DNA of 64,000 nucleotides from Patiria pectinifera (Eukaryota; Echinodermata; Asteroidea; Valvatida; Asterinidae). Shown piece after piece: positions 26,701-41,700 of this stretch. The position numbers and the translations under genes were made by a program. How positions within the stretch are numbered: position 1 is the first letter of the stretch; the number at the start of each line of letters is the position of its first letter. Below the pieces are notes generated by a model that was not told where the DNA came from, searched no databases, and worked only from the letters and a program-made list of their open reading frames with translations. The stretch covers positions 15,116,381 through 15,180,380 of the forward strand of contig CM057136.1 of the NCBI GenBank assembly GCA_029964075.1. Direction: 5' to 3'.

Positions 26701-29700
26701 AACCATAACAACCATAGTTTTAACATATGTGCAGTATCTTGTGATACTTTATGATGAGTAGATTATACGTCCGAGTAACGGAGTGCATGTCCACAAAGTA
26801 TTAATGAGATTGGAACACGCTTTAGTTGTTCATTTGTTTGCATTTGACATGTTTTCCTCAAAACTAATAACTGAAGTTAACAAACATCTGTAGTTTTGAC
26901 TTAACCCTGCATGTGTTAAAGGTAATACAACATTTGCTTTTGCTGTAAATTTCAGTAATGGATGAATTAGGCGGTTAGTATTTTATATGTCGACTGACCA
27001 TCGTTGGAAATTGATACAAAAAATCCATTTTTCTTGAAAAGGACAGCACACCAGGTGCCATGATTTCACAGGATGCTTGAGACTATTAATCACTTACAGT
27101 CAAGTAAGGCATTTCACAATAGTTTGTGAATTTTGTTTTTTGATGATGTTTGCAAATGTTGTATATTACCTTTAAGCTAATACAGGGTGTTGTTTCTGTT
27201 CCCGTATTCCTAACTCAAATGGGCATTGTTAGCTAGTTTTACCATAAAATAGATCTGTTGTTGCGTGCCTCTAATTAACCAAATATCATGTGAAGCTATT
27301 CAAGAATCTTATGTTTCAAAACCATTTGGTGCATTATAAAATGTACAATGTCAATAACATGTGTATTGAAAATGTGAGGCATTCTGGCTAAATGAAATAG
27401 CACTGGGCAGAGATCGAAATGAAGATTTGCCAGGATTAGGAAAGAGAATATAATTCTCCTTACAATGCTGTTTGCTGAAATTCAATCTGACATTCCCTTG
27501 ACAAGTTATGGTTGTTTAGTTAAGTTCGCATTTATCAACATGTCAAATGCTCGGGGGAAAAAAGGCTTCTACCGTTTCGACTTTTGTAGTAAATAAAAGG
27601 CCAATTGTTTTTCCTTAACACTTTTATTGCACAGTGTTATATCATTTCTTTATAATATGTGTAGTAGACATATTTTAATCTTTAAAAAGATTACAAATAT
27701 CAATAAATCTGGAAATTGAAAAAAAAATCACCCCAATTTTTTTTTTTTGGTTACATATTTTTTTCACTACGGCCTGTGCCCAATTCCGTCTCATTTTGCC
27801 AAAATGCCTCACATAAACTATGGCCTCATCAGGTTCAACTGCACATGGCGTTTGACTCATCATTGCATCTGGCAGTGTGTCAAGAATGTCCTATGCCATG
27901 TGTCCTTGCGTAAGGAGATTGCTATGTCTTCTGACAATGTTAGAGGAAACTGTCAGGAACCAATAACCTAATTCACCTTCTGCTAGGACAAGATTTGAAC
28001 CTAGGTGTCATCTCAACTTCCAGAAACTTGTTTTATATACGAGTTCCTGTGAAGTTTTCTAAATTCATTGAATAACTTTCTTGTTTTTTTCTTACAGATT
28101 CTCCTGAGGAGCCTCCACCACCTCGGATGTTGGCCACCAACAACAACGATTACCCATCTTCCCAGTACCCTACCTCTCCCGAGCAAAGCTACAACCCAAT
28201 CCAATTCTCAATGTCGCCCAGTACCCAATCAGCACCTTACGCCCAGTCGCCCCCGAAACAGGATGGGTACCACCAGCCAGTCCGGCCCCAAAGAGCCGAC
28301 TCGAGCCCTAGTCACAACCCGCATTATGTGTATGATTCGTCGGGCGACTCCTGGCCTGCGCCACCTCCGCCCGTTGCGTCTCCCACTTCCAGCCAGCCGC
28401 TGCACGTCGAAGTGAGCCCGGGGCCTGGGACGTCACCGCCTAAACCAGGTACTGTGAATACATTGAACACAATATTCATGTTGTTGGAGTGGAGAGTTGG
28501 GTTTCGGAAAATGGAAATTACCCCATCTTCGACGTGTGTAACCGTTGTCCAACCCACCTGTGCATAAACATGTATGTGGCTTTGGTATTCATTCCCCTCC
28601 TGATCCTATGAGCTCCGTGCGCTAACAAAAGAGGGCGCCCTTTTACCTAGCAACGACGTCCCATGGGCGGGACATTTCGCTGGTTGACGCGCACCGTTCC
28701 TTGTGTGTGACGCGTGTACACCAGGGGATTTGTTCTATGTACACGCAGTGGCCGCGCTTATGCAGCAAATGAATTGCAGTCAGGCAAGATGGCGTCGGTG
28801 GGTCACCTCCAACTGTACTTCCTTTGCCGGAGAGGGGGTACTTGTGAACGGAGCGGATAGGGTTCACCTCAAATAAGTGGATGCAAGTTTATGACTTCTC
28901 ACTGGCACTCCATGAATCTAGCCAGTCAATAAAAAGGCTGGATAACTCGGTTAGTAGCGCTGGTCTGGTGTTCGGACGTCTCGGGTACAAATCCTGCTCC
29001 AATCAATTTCCTCGTCAAACTTATATTTTGGCAAAATGACCCTTGCAATCACTATTTCACGCTCTCAAGCCTGTTGAATGCATTCTTAATATGGAAGTGG
29101 ATGCGTAATTTGAAAATCCGATGGTAGACGGAGCACTGAGCACTACCTGCGCGCACCACCTGCAGGCTAACTTAGTTCCACCACAGTGGCTTCTAATTTG
29201 GGATGTTGGATACATTTATAGTAGAATCTGGTGATCAGAATTAGAAGCTTTTACTGCGGTGGTGTCACGCTTACGCGCATGCTGCACGCGTTGTTAAAAA
29301 CGAGGCGCACATGCATTTTGGTATTCCTAGTGGTCGAAGGAGCCCGGAGTGCGCGTGTACTACCTGAGCGCGACTCGCGAGAGCCAATTGCGCCACCACA
29401 GAAAATGGCTGGTGCCGGATTTGTCTGTAGACCAATCCAGGCATGCGATCATTTCTATCTCAAATGACCCCTTCAGTGGCGAAGGATCATGCTAGCTATT
29501 GCTCAGATAATCCATCAAGGGGCAGTTGCTTTGTACAATTGCGTGCACAATGGTTTCTCCATTGAAGTGGCCCTCTTTGAGTGTGCAGTGATTAGTGCTA
29601 AGGTTATACCCTACTGTTGTCATCTTAGCTGCCTGGTCACCTCGGCAGTCCAACCCCACATCGTACCAGCCCATTGACAACAAGAGTCCAGCTGCCTGGA

Positions 29701-32700
29701 GCCCTGCTTCAGCCTCTCCAGTCAAAGGTTTCAAGCCGGTCAAGCTAGACCTCAACCCTAAGCCTAAACCCTGGAAGCCGCCTGGTGCATCACAGCCAGA
29801 GAAAGTCAATGTAAGTCGGCCAGTGCTCTCCATGGGCAGTGAATAGAGGGGATTTTTAAATGTTGTGTGCTTTGGCATTACATCAGTAAAAGATAGAGTT
29901 TAAACCCAATTGAACAAGATTATAAAGGATAAAACTTAAATCATGGCACGAAATAGGCTTATTTCAGATTTTCTGATCAAAAGCAAAACACATACTTTTT
30001 TGCAAGGATCACAACTGTCAGGAAACAGTCATGCAGCAATCTATCTGGACTTGCTGCATTTGGGAACATTACTTGGTTTACTGTCATCCAAACGAGAGCC
30101 AATTAGTTGATTTTTTTTTTCCATATTTCTTTTCAAATTGGGCTCCAGGAGCCAGCCCCGACCTCATCAAGCCAGCACCCAACCTGGCATCCACCGCCTC
30201 CCTCATCACAACCACCCCCTCAACAACCGGTCCCGAACGGCGACCTCCACAGCCCTTACCGACCTCCTGAGAGACAGCCCTCCAGCGAGGGCCCGAGCAG
30301 CCCCTACCGGCCGGCTGACCACGACCAGGACCGGCAGAGGTACAACCCTGCATACCAGCAGCAACCAGGGCAGCAGGGTTGGCCCGGCGAGCCCCGTAGT
30401 CCTCAAGAAACTCGGAAGCCGGAGTTCCGACAGGTTCCTGACGGTTATAGCAGTGGTCTTCCTCGTCCGGTCAGTCCGACAGTGACGCTACTGAGAAATC
30501 AGAGAGGTAGGGTCTCTGCTTTCATGCAACGATTGCCAATTTGTTTCTTCTTGTCAATTGTGTGAAATTGCATCCAGCACATTGTGTGGCAAAAATGAAA
30601 TTTTCATTACATGAGCTTGCTGCTTTTTGAATTGTTTATTTTGAACTGTCATGTTCGAGTAAGAATTAGAAAACACAAACTGCAGATGCTATGGCTGCAA
30701 AAGTTGCTTGCGTGTGACACTTTATGTTGCAAAATGTGTTCATCAGGCGAATTGACATCTGAACTTGAGGTTGTTATGCATTTGTTGAAAGTTATTGTGT
30801 GGATGAAAGCTACAACATAAAGAGTACAGTAACTCATTTATTAAAGAATGACCTTATGAACTTTAACTCTTAATTTTCATTCGTGTTCTCTGTCCTCTTT
30901 TTCTGTATTTCCCCCACAATTCTTGCATCTTTCTGTTATAGGAGTAAGTACACAAACAAGAAGAGTCTGAATTTGCTAGGAATAATTTTACATGCTAACC
31001 CATCTTTTTTAAAAAACAATTTAGACCTTTGTAGACCATTTTTCCTGTTCAGCCATCTTTCCCCTGTTCAGAAATCTCTTCCAATCTTAAAGCCCACTTC
31101 CTTTTTGGTTGTTCTTGAATAGCTTAAAACATTTTTCCATTGAAGAAAAGAAGTTCGTCACATTTTTTGACTCGGGTCTCAATGGATCAAGGAAAAGCAT
31201 GCAGGGAAGTTGAGCTGCCACCATTAAAACTGCCGTAAAGCTGAACTCATCAATACCAACCCTTTCCCTTCTCCATCAATCACCATTTATGGCCGATGAA
31301 ATGGAAAATTGGACTTTGAACAGCACTCCCAATGACTGTTAATGGAGGCCTTTGCACTGTATCATGACCCTGTCACATATGGTTTGAATCAGATATGGGA
31401 CATAATTGTGTAGACAGATGTACCAATATTAACGTACGATGTAGCGTGCTTAATATAGATAGGGAATGTTGTTGTCCGAATATTTTAAGTGTTTGACCTG
31501 AAATAGGATCAGAAACACAGATGCATATATTTTATCATATGTGTACATACATGTATTTTACATGTACAAACACGTATGTACACCCAGAGGGCAGACAGAC
31601 AAAGGGAGAACAACAGATTCTTTGTTGTCCTTAAGAGTTCATCTTTTGTTAAAAACAATCCTGGATGTGAGTTTGTGTGCTTAGTCCATGGGATAGTAAA
31701 GGGAAACACAAAGCCTTGTCCTCGAGAGTTATGCAACGCAAATTAAAGAAAAGAGTAGCTAATCATGCTTGTAGAATTTACTGTTTCATATTGGTTAGTT
31801 TTGACACGTCCATGTAGATAAACATCGATGATCATTCCTGTTTGTGTCAGTCTCACACCCAGCTGTAGTTTGCTCGTAGGGGAATTCCCACTTTTAAACT
31901 TGTTTGCATATTGGGAAATCGACATCTGCACCAGCTGCCTCTGCACACATACTGGGGAAATCCATTTGTATGTTTGTTCAATTGAATAAATACTTACTTA
32001 TAGAGGCCATTTAAACTCACGCGTAGGTTGGAAACAAAATCTGCCGAAAATTTGAATTCCCCCCCCCCCCCAATTCATTTAATTGTCGGCAAGACTTTTT
32101 CAAAAAGTGGAGCCCAAATCTCCTTTTGACTGATGGAATACTTCTAATTTTGGTTTTTGAAATTTGTTGAATGGAATTTGAAATTGGAAAGCTCTAAATT
32201 GCCCACATGTATTTCTAAGCATCACAATATGTTGATGAAATAGTCCAACCACTTTCAAGATTCCAACTATTTCTCAGTCCCTTATAATAGGGGTTCTCTC
32301 ATTGGTCAATCATAGAGTGTGCTCTTTTTAACTCATTTTATCCACCAATCATGGCTGCTCATAGAAAGGGAGAAGGACCACCGGAGCCACGCCGATTACC
32401 TCCCGCCAGATAGCTCACTCATGCCGCCATCTTTTGTGGCCAAAGCGCCCTCTGGTGTGGCCAAACAGCCAGTCGCTGTGGCCAAACCTTTGCATGCTGG
32501 CACGTATCTGCCAGTCATTACTGGTGAGCAGAAATCACAAACTAACGCATTGTTCACCTTTCAACCTTTCTGTTTCCACCCCATTTTGAATTTATTTTTG
32601 TTGCAATGTTGCTTTGCATTCTCCAATATGCTTTTCAGTTGGCATGCATTCACCCTTTGTGAATAGCTTTTTGTTGCTACAGACATTTATTTGGCATGCA

Positions 32701-35700
32701 TATTTTTGCACAATTTTAATTTCTTTTCTTTCTTTTTTGCATAATTTTAATGATATGCATACTGATAGAAACATAACATATCATTCATTTGTTCATTGTT
32801 TTAAATTGAGAAAAAAATATTTTTTTGGGGGGGTAGGGGAATGGGACAGAGTTGTAATGACTCGAGTCAATGACTCGACTTCAGTCACAATTTTGGCTAC
32901 TCGACTCCACTCCCAATGGGTAACTGACTTGACTCGATATGAGTCACTGCGAGCAAATGACTCAACTCGACTCAAGTTGAGGGCGATTAACACTCAAGTC
33001 CCAAAAATGTGCAAAAATATATTTGCGAAAATATGCCATTAGCCGCGCAGCGAAAAATTTTCCGCCACTATGTGCCGTGAAAACTGAATTTTCCCCTATA
33101 CGTAGTGTACACAGAGCAGAATTACCATTTGTATATAAATGAATAATTAATTAGCCATAATTTCAAAATCCTTTGACCTAAAGTCATGAAATTTCTTGGG
33201 GATGTTCATGATGAGTTGCTCTATGCATGTACCGAGTTTCAAAATAAACTGGTGCCTTGTGTTCTTTCTTGCATTCTGTAATTTATCAGATGGTGTTCAA
33301 ATATCAGTGACTCAAATTGACTCTAGCATAAAATTGACTTGACTCGACTCGACTCAACTCAACTGGATCACACACTGTGACTCGACTTGGCTCATCCTTC
33401 TTGACCTAGTGACTCGACTTGAGTCACTTCCTTAAAATGACAACTCAATTCGAGTCACAAAATTCAGTGATTTTAACTTGGGATGGGATTCTTAACCATT
33501 TTATTACTACTCAAAATGTCATCGTTTTATTTGCTTTATATGCACAATTCACACATTTTTATTTTAGCTGAGCTTCGTTTGATTGTGATCATTTATTGCC
33601 CAATTTTTTTTCAGGATACAAAAGCCCTTGTATTCATTGAGATCAATTTGTGAATTCAGTTTCTGTGTTGTCTGCTTCTGTTAAAGATGTCATTGTGTGT
33701 AAGTGATGTGCAATTAGTCTGCTGAAAGATTGCTGATTTTCAGGTGCAGTTTAACAAACTCATTGTATTATCAATACCCAAAGAGGACAGCACCACATGC
33801 ACTAAACGTTAAATCGGTCGGTGTTTAAACCTGCAAAAGCTTTGCAAAATATAAAAAATACAGGTTTTCTGATGCATTTCCTCAGTAACAAATATATAGA
33901 GAAGGTCTTCTCACTAAAATCAGAGTGCTTTTTTGTGGTTTATTTCCCTTCCTCCTTAATCCTTGTGCTTATTTTGCATCTCAAAATATTTTTTCCTAAT
34001 ACCTAATCGCCCAATCTGCTCGCATATCATAGACCCTTGTTGTGCAAGGGGATATGCCAAAGACTAGTATTTTGGCATTTACCCAAAAAAGTGTACTGCA
34101 TTGGTCTTTACCTGTGCGACCTTTTAGGAAAGTATGATGAAGGGGTTTTTGCTCTGCTACCCTGTGGCTGTGTCTGATTTTTCCTTCCAACATCTTGCGA
34201 CCTTTGACCCTGGCAACACCTTGTGACCCTTGACCCAGGCAACACCTTGCGATTCATCCGTGCAGCCACCTCCTCTCCATGAAGCAACCTTTCTACAACC
34301 TTTGTGCAAAATTTGTGTTTAATCTTACATAACTCTTAAAAACACGTAATAAGGATTTTGTGTTCACAAAATTAATGTTCAGTTTCTCACAAGGCAGTTT
34401 TATTTTAACAAGTTACAACACTGGATTCACATTTATGATAATCTTCACACGCTTAAGTTTTAAAAGGGTCTCATTTGAAAATTGACTCACCTGACTTCCT
34501 ATTCATTTGTTTCTTGTGACCTCACAAGCTTCACTTTTGCAAATTCAGGAACATTTTCTGTTATTCATGTGCATTTCACAAAATCAGTGTACATGTACAT
34601 GCACTATATTAACTTTGTTTAAAGACACATTACTGTGATAAAGTCTCAGCAAATACTTGAATGTCACCCTAGGTACAGATCTTTTTCCTCATTTATATGA
34701 CACAAAACAGGATGAAAGGCCAGTGACATTACCAATATTTTTATATGGTGGTTTATATAAAAAAAAATTGCCATTGCTTAGTGTCTTACGGTGATAACCC
34801 CAAAAATGAGACCATTTTTTTTTCATTGACATTGCTTGAAATCCACAGATCCTAATGATCTCCCGGAAGGCGCAGTTTTCCAGAAGCAGACAATAGATGG
34901 CGACGTCATCCACACGGACACGTACTACCCGGTCAAGACGAGGGAAGTGACCAAGAAGACGGTGCACAAGGAGGCACCTCAGTACGAGGGCATCGGTCCC
35001 AAGGATGAGACGGGTCTGCCCATTGGACTGAGAGCGGTAGGGTCGGCAGAAAAACAATCTATCCATAGACCCCTTTGCATGGAGTGTGCTCAATGAGGAC
35101 AGGTTTTTGTTCCTCTTTGCCTTCCGTGAGGGCGCTCTGTGCAAGGGGTCTATTAGAATTCTTTAGTTTACAAATACTACATATTTTAAGAGGACAATGT
35201 GCAAATTTGCTGCTCCTTAGGTGTTGATGATTTGACTAACTCTTGACTACGTGTAACTTCTTCCAAAGGCAATGGTGCATGAATGCACAAGATGAAGTTT
35301 CGATTGAGCTTGTTCAAAACAGTAACGTCTGGCATAAGAAAAATGTGGCTTCCAGGCACCAAATACGCTTTTCTCTTGAGTATTATATAAATGTACCCGC
35401 ATTTTCATCATTGAGCTTCTTGTTAAGCACGAAATCCATCGATCGATCATTCTTTCATTCTAAGTACTGCAAAGAATATCTTGCTGTTTCGGAAGACATC
35501 GGTTTTAGCCTTAGCTTGGTCAATTTTATTTTTGCCTTTATAACATGTATACATACCGGTATTTGTCTTTGCAGAATGTCAAAGAAGAGAACAGACACGA
35601 TTGGTACAAGGAGATGTTCAAGACCATCCACAAGCAGGATAGGCCAGAGGGTAAGGTCAGATGTCAAAGGTCATTGAAGAAAAGGTCACAGCAGGGGTCC

Positions 35701-38700
35701 TGCAATATCTTACCTGTGGAACTGACATTTTGACCAATAAAAATGTTCAGTAGCGTGGCTGCTGTAGCGGATTTAAATGTCTTCGTGGAGTTGGTTTTTG
35801 TTCAGGGAATTTGTTTTCACTAGAATGAGTTGTAGTATCTGCTTTTCAAATGTATTTTTTATTTTCTGGAAATTTCTGTTTTCACTTTGAAAGAATTATT
35901 TGCTATTAATTCGAAAGACAAATACCACTCGTGTCACTGATTGCTGTTCAACACAAATGTAACCATGAATAAACTAACACCATTTGGATGATAAGAACCT
36001 TGTTCACTCCTAGAGAGTAGCGTAATCTTGATTCATGTCGAGTATGAGTTTATTTTGAAAAGTACCATTTCCCAATTTTTAGACAGTTTGCACTTTTGAA
36101 TAACAAGCATTTTGCTAAAGATAATAAGTCAACTCTCGTTAATACAAACTCTCGTTAATACCAGCTGTGTTACTACAAATTCTGGCCATAGTGAACATAA
36201 AGCCTTGGTCCCAACTGTGCATTTATGCGCACAATGAATCGGACCAGCACTCTTCTGAATAGGGCTCGCTCAATGACGGCCATCTCTGTAGGAGAACTGC
36301 AACTGCGTATTTTACGCAATCAACCACACATTGCGCAGTGTTGAAAATGTTCCAAACACGCGCGCTTGTTGCTCGAAATGTGTTCGAAATACGACGCAGC
36401 CGATGCACGTTATGCAAGTTGACGCTCAAAATGCCAATGCATGTGGATGGTCTGTAGGACATTTTGTTATTTAACGAGACCTATACAAAGTTCAGATATG
36501 ACAAAAATGTTGGCTTTTGGGTTTATATTAACGGGAGTCGATGTACTTTACAATGCATGTGCTAATTTTCATTAACACTCTTCAAACGATGCACTGTACA
36601 CAGTATTAACGCTTTACTAACCCACCATTTCTCCCCGTTGTACTTTTCTCTCCCCCAGATGAAATTGACCAAACGTACTTGGATGCCTTAATACAAGGTT
36701 ACCAGCTTAGTTATTTTGCTTTACTGGTTCCCATGCCCAGTGTTATATATATCCCATTAATGGTGGTTACCGGTTACTGGTGTCCGGTGTACTAAGTGTG
36801 CACTTGATGTGGCATACATTAATTCCTTGTGAGGGTTACCAGTTTTTAGTGTGGTGCTGGCTGTTGGCGATAACAGTTTTGGACCTCGGACTGTCGTGGT
36901 ATCGGACCTGTTGCAGTACCTTGGGTATAACAAATCTGGGTAGTGATCACCCCCCATTTGAATGCATGGTTTGGGAACAATATTCAAGTAATGTTCACTA
37001 TAACTGTTCATTTCTGACAGTTGTTGCTTGTACGTGACACCTCATTGCAGTGTATATGACACATTTCAAATCCCAAGATGACAAGGGAAACTTCAACACA
37101 AGAACCATTGAAGTCACAAGGGTCATATTAGTCATGGGTGGAGAGAAACAATTGAGCAAAGCTTAAAAAAAGCACTTTCAAATGCCGAAAATTAAAGAAA
37201 ATTACTAAAATCTACGACACATCAACCAAATATTGATTGAAATACTTCTTGTTCTAACATGTCCAACATGGCACGCCGTGACCTTTCCTAATAACTTAAC
37301 CCTAATCTCCAAACCCCAATTAACAAAAAACAAAAAAAACATTAGACAGACTACCTTCACAGAACTAACAACTGTCCCTACCTACAAAACCAGGGGGCTT
37401 AGGTTCCATACTAGAACTTCAAAACCCTGATTGTATTTTCCTCTTCCCTTACTAACCCAAACCATTAACCATTTCTCTCCACTGGTGCAGAAGCTAACAC
37501 GTATGAACCCAGCTACGGTTTCCCGGATGCTGTGGATGTGAAGGACAATGGTAAATAGCGTCTTAGGAACTTTCTTTTGGTGGCCTGATTGTGTACACAA
37601 TTTTAGAATCATTAGTAGTCCACAGAGCTTGCTATTTAGTGGCCACTGCCTTCTAATCATGGCCTGCTATTTAGTGGTCTTGTAGCTAGTGGCATGATAT
37701 TTAGTGGCCTTGGCCTGCTATCTCCAGTAGCCGTAATTAACCTGATATCTCTAGTAGCCTTGTCTTGCCATCTATAGCGGCTTGGCCTGTTATCTATAGT
37801 GGCTTGGCCTGTTATATACATTTGTACTTTGTGGCCTGCTATCATGGCTTTGTTCTGCAATATCTAGTGGCCTTTGCCTGATATCTCTAGTGGCCTGCTA
37901 TTTCATGTCCTTAGCCCACTATCTATAGTGGCCTTCTACCTGTGGCCTTGGTCTGCTTTCTCTAGTGGCTTGCTAATAGTGGCCTTAGACTGCTATCTCT
38001 ACTGACCTCCTAATTTGTGGCCTTTGCCTGCTATTTCTTGCTATCTCTAGTGGCTTCTTATATAATGGCCCTGACCTGCTATCTCTAGTGGCCTGCTCTT
38101 CAGTCACGTCAGTGGTCTTGGTCTGTTTTATGCTATCTAATGGCTTGCTTAATTTAGTGGCTATGGCCTGTTGAATGTGGCATTACAGGCCTTGGCCTGA
38201 TTGTGGCTTAAAACAAAATCATATTTGTGTATCATGACACTTGACATTCTATCACTAACGTCTTGTCCTAGCCATTCACCATTCATCACCATTCACTAGT
38301 CATCACCATCCGTCCATCATTTTAACCATCAACACCTCTCATTAGATTCTTAAAATTGGTTTATAATTGTTCATTGTTAAAAAGAACTAGAAATCCTCAT
38401 TTCTCCTGAATTGTATTTGTACTTTGTATAGTGTTCAGTATAACATATTAACTTAATATTCAATTTATACTAATTAACAACAAACATAAAAGATAACTTG
38501 AAATCAATTCATGTAAACTTGAATGGAGCAAAACAGTGTTCATTTCTAAGCATGTTATGTTGATTGTGGTTTACAGTATGGACTGGTGTGATACGGTTTT
38601 ATATTTTTTGCTTTGTTTTTTCTTTTTATTTCCGGTTTTATATTGTTGCATTTTTTTTCCTTTTTATTTTCTGCATTTGCACGATTTCCCTCGGCACGTT

Positions 38701-41700
38701 TTCTTTTGACCTTTGTTTTCTGCCTGCCCACCACTTGGTTCTTCGGGAACGCCAATCGTCATGTACACCTGTGTTTGTTTGCACACACACTGGCTCCCCA
38801 AACTGAATGGCACCCCCCTCAAAACTTTGCACGAGTAGATGACAGTGTGTTTGAGGAGGAAGCGCCCCCTGTTGTCCAAACTTATCCAGTCAGGAAACCA
38901 GGTGAGAGATGGGCTGATGGGTAATTTACTCAGAGCCTGTCGGATGAAAAGTTGATTACAGCCAAAAACTTCATCAAAACAGGGGTGACATTTGTCGGGA
39001 CTTTACCTGTTTTCAGGATTTTTTGTCAACATTTTTCCTGATTTCATGATTTTTAAAGAATCACTTTTGAAATCTTGAATTCCTGAGATTTTACCTTAAC
39101 GATCTTTGAATAAGTTCATCTGGATTGTTTGTCAGAATATTTCCGAAGGTTCTTTTTGACAAATCCAATAAAACATTTGTGAAGATGTTACATCTTCACA
39201 AAGTTGTTACTGGATTTGTCAAAAAGAACCTTCAAAAAAATTACCTTAAAGATGTTATTAACGTAAAGGTGTTTTACCTATAGATGTTTATAGATCCCAA
39301 ACCCTCTACCAATTACTTCACAGAATTTTCATTTACCCCCAATATCACCCCTCTAAAAAGAACTCGAAACTTCATCAGCGATTTATTTACAAACAGTTAT
39401 CACACCCTTCCAGTCTGAACCATTCAATACCCAATTCGCATGACCAGAGTGGCAAGCATTTGTGTATGTATTGTTTTCTCTTTATCACTTATTGGTGTGA
39501 GATATGTGAGCATGCTTTTAGTTTTTATTCTTTTAGTATTTAGTTTCTTTTATGTTTACTTTCACTTTGTCTATTATTTTGCACTAGTGCTACAAATCGT
39601 CACTCAAAGAATTGGGGTGATTACGTTGCACATGAGCACAATTACTTTGTAATTATTGGATAACGTGCTAGTGCTATGGGCTGAGAGGAGTTTCAATCAT
39701 TGTGAATTACAGGTGTTATATTCTCCTAAGAAGGTCATCAATTTTTGTTTTGTTTCCCAATGCAGACCAATGGGGTCATGATCCTACACTTGATGTGTCG
39801 CCCCCAAGATCACCGCCGCACAGGTGCAGTATTATTGGAATCTGTTCCTGAATAGCACAGACTGCTTATTAAAAATGGTGTCATTATTAACTTTAACTGC
39901 TATAAAGTCATCTTTCACACCCAGGCCCAGCCTCTGTTACTTCACTTTGAATGAATGTGCTGTAGGGTTTTTGCCCAGTGTTGTTTTCGGGGCTTTAGAT
40001 CAGATCCCGGCAAAAAATGTTCAAGGAGTTAGGTTCAAAAATTCAACTAGGATCTACCGGTAGTTGTAAGACTACTGAACTACAGTGATCATTCACTCAT
40101 GAAGGCTGCAGTTCATACTTAGACTATATGGCAGATCAGGCGTTGATGGCTTAGAACTTTCGGAACCCTTATCAGCTTTTGCTAATTCAAAAGTCAAAGA
40201 TTAGAAGAGTTCCTAACCCTGCTTTTTATTCACCATTTGCAGGCATCATTCGCCAAACACCAGCGCCCGTAACACCATTGATCGCTACCACCAGCAGCCT
40301 CGCAGTATCATTGACTACGAGCCTGGAAGATCCTCGCTGGCTGAGAGAGAAAAATCGGTCAGTTCTTATCCAGGCTGCTCTTGTAGACTCTTGTTTTGTC
40401 GACCGAAGTTGTGCGATGTGTTACTCAAAATTTGGACCCAGGTTCATTTCTTTAGCTACTGCTAGAGACTTCACTGCGTTAGCTCCAACGCCTGAGTTGT
40501 AATTGAGTCAGTCAGAAGTGAAACAAGCCAACACGAGTCAATCACGAGTCATCTAGTCTCAAGTCAAGTCTTAAGTTATTCAAACCAGCTGCGTTCCTTA
40601 ATCATTGTTCATCCGCTGTTATTTGTAACCTGACGTGTGAGCGATTGCTTACAACCCTTTTTCAATGGAAGTCATTTGTCGGATTTATAATATCTTGCCT
40701 CTGGTAATAAACAATGTAATTTCTTTTCTTTTACTTGCAGCCGACAGCTCAGCTGTACAATCCACCCATTGAACCCATATCTGCAGTGTGAGTATCTGTA
40801 TATTTTTCATCCACTCAACCTTCATACCCTTGTCCACATTTTTTTTCCAGAGTAAACAGTCATTTTTTATTGAAATATAACCTATAATGACTATCAGCCA
40901 ATGAAATTGCACAGAGACATATGGGAGCTGTTATATTTGTTTTGATTGACAACACCTAATCATCATGTTACCTTTCAATTTTCCTTTTTGATTCCTGCTC
41001 CGATTTCATTTTTCTAGGCAAAACACAAAAAGGAGCACAACCCTGCCAAGGGATTTTGCTCAGTTCAGCCAAGTCCCGACTGAATCACCATCAGCAAGAC
41101 ATCTGTCCCCTAAACAAGGTAAGTCCCAAGACCCATTGCTTGGCCAAGTTACGGTTGATAATGCAACGTAGCAGTTACAGTCTCCGGAAAGTACAGTACG
41201 CCAACCTGTGTCATCCAATTCTGTCAAAAACTAACAATTTTGAAACAAGCAGGTACATGCTACAGTTCTGCAACATCTTGAAGGGTTCAAGAAATCTGAC
41301 TGCGAATGAGGTACTGTTGATCTAGCCTGGTTCTGTCTGTAGTTTGCCAGATCCCCATTTCAGTCGCTTTATACCAACAGGAACAGGCTAAGCTAGTCGT
41401 ACTTCTGTGACAAGAAGAAAGCCAGTAGCTTCTAATAGGTGGCAGATGTGCTCAGTGTCTTGACGCACCAGCAGACAAATGTAGATCAATATTGTCCAAT
41501 GCTAAAAATAACATTTTGGTTTCAGTAAACTTGGAATGAATCCTTCACGAGGTACTCCCTGTCATCTGTACATTGCAAGAACCTGACGATTAGAGATCAG
41601 CACAAAAACTAAGAATTGTAGAGGGTGTATTCAGTTTCTGTAAATATAATAATGGTGTTCCTAGCTTCTGATTTATTATGCACATCTAAGCCCGGTTCAT

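Noticed and set aside
27980-28010. B-box-like GGTTCAAATC on the minus strand
   Set aside because: No A box at the right distance and no shared tail with the other SINEs.
29649-29810. Acceptor at 29648 (ggcag) for exon 9
   Set aside because: It would shift the frame after exon 8 and hit a stop. The upstream acceptor at 29628 keeps the frame.
30138-30485. Long second open frame over exon 10
   Set aside because: It does not match the splice phases of exons 9 and 11; GC-rich coding DNA often leaves other frames open.
36780-37037. Open frames after exon 14
   Set aside because: Short, no splice support, no family resemblance.
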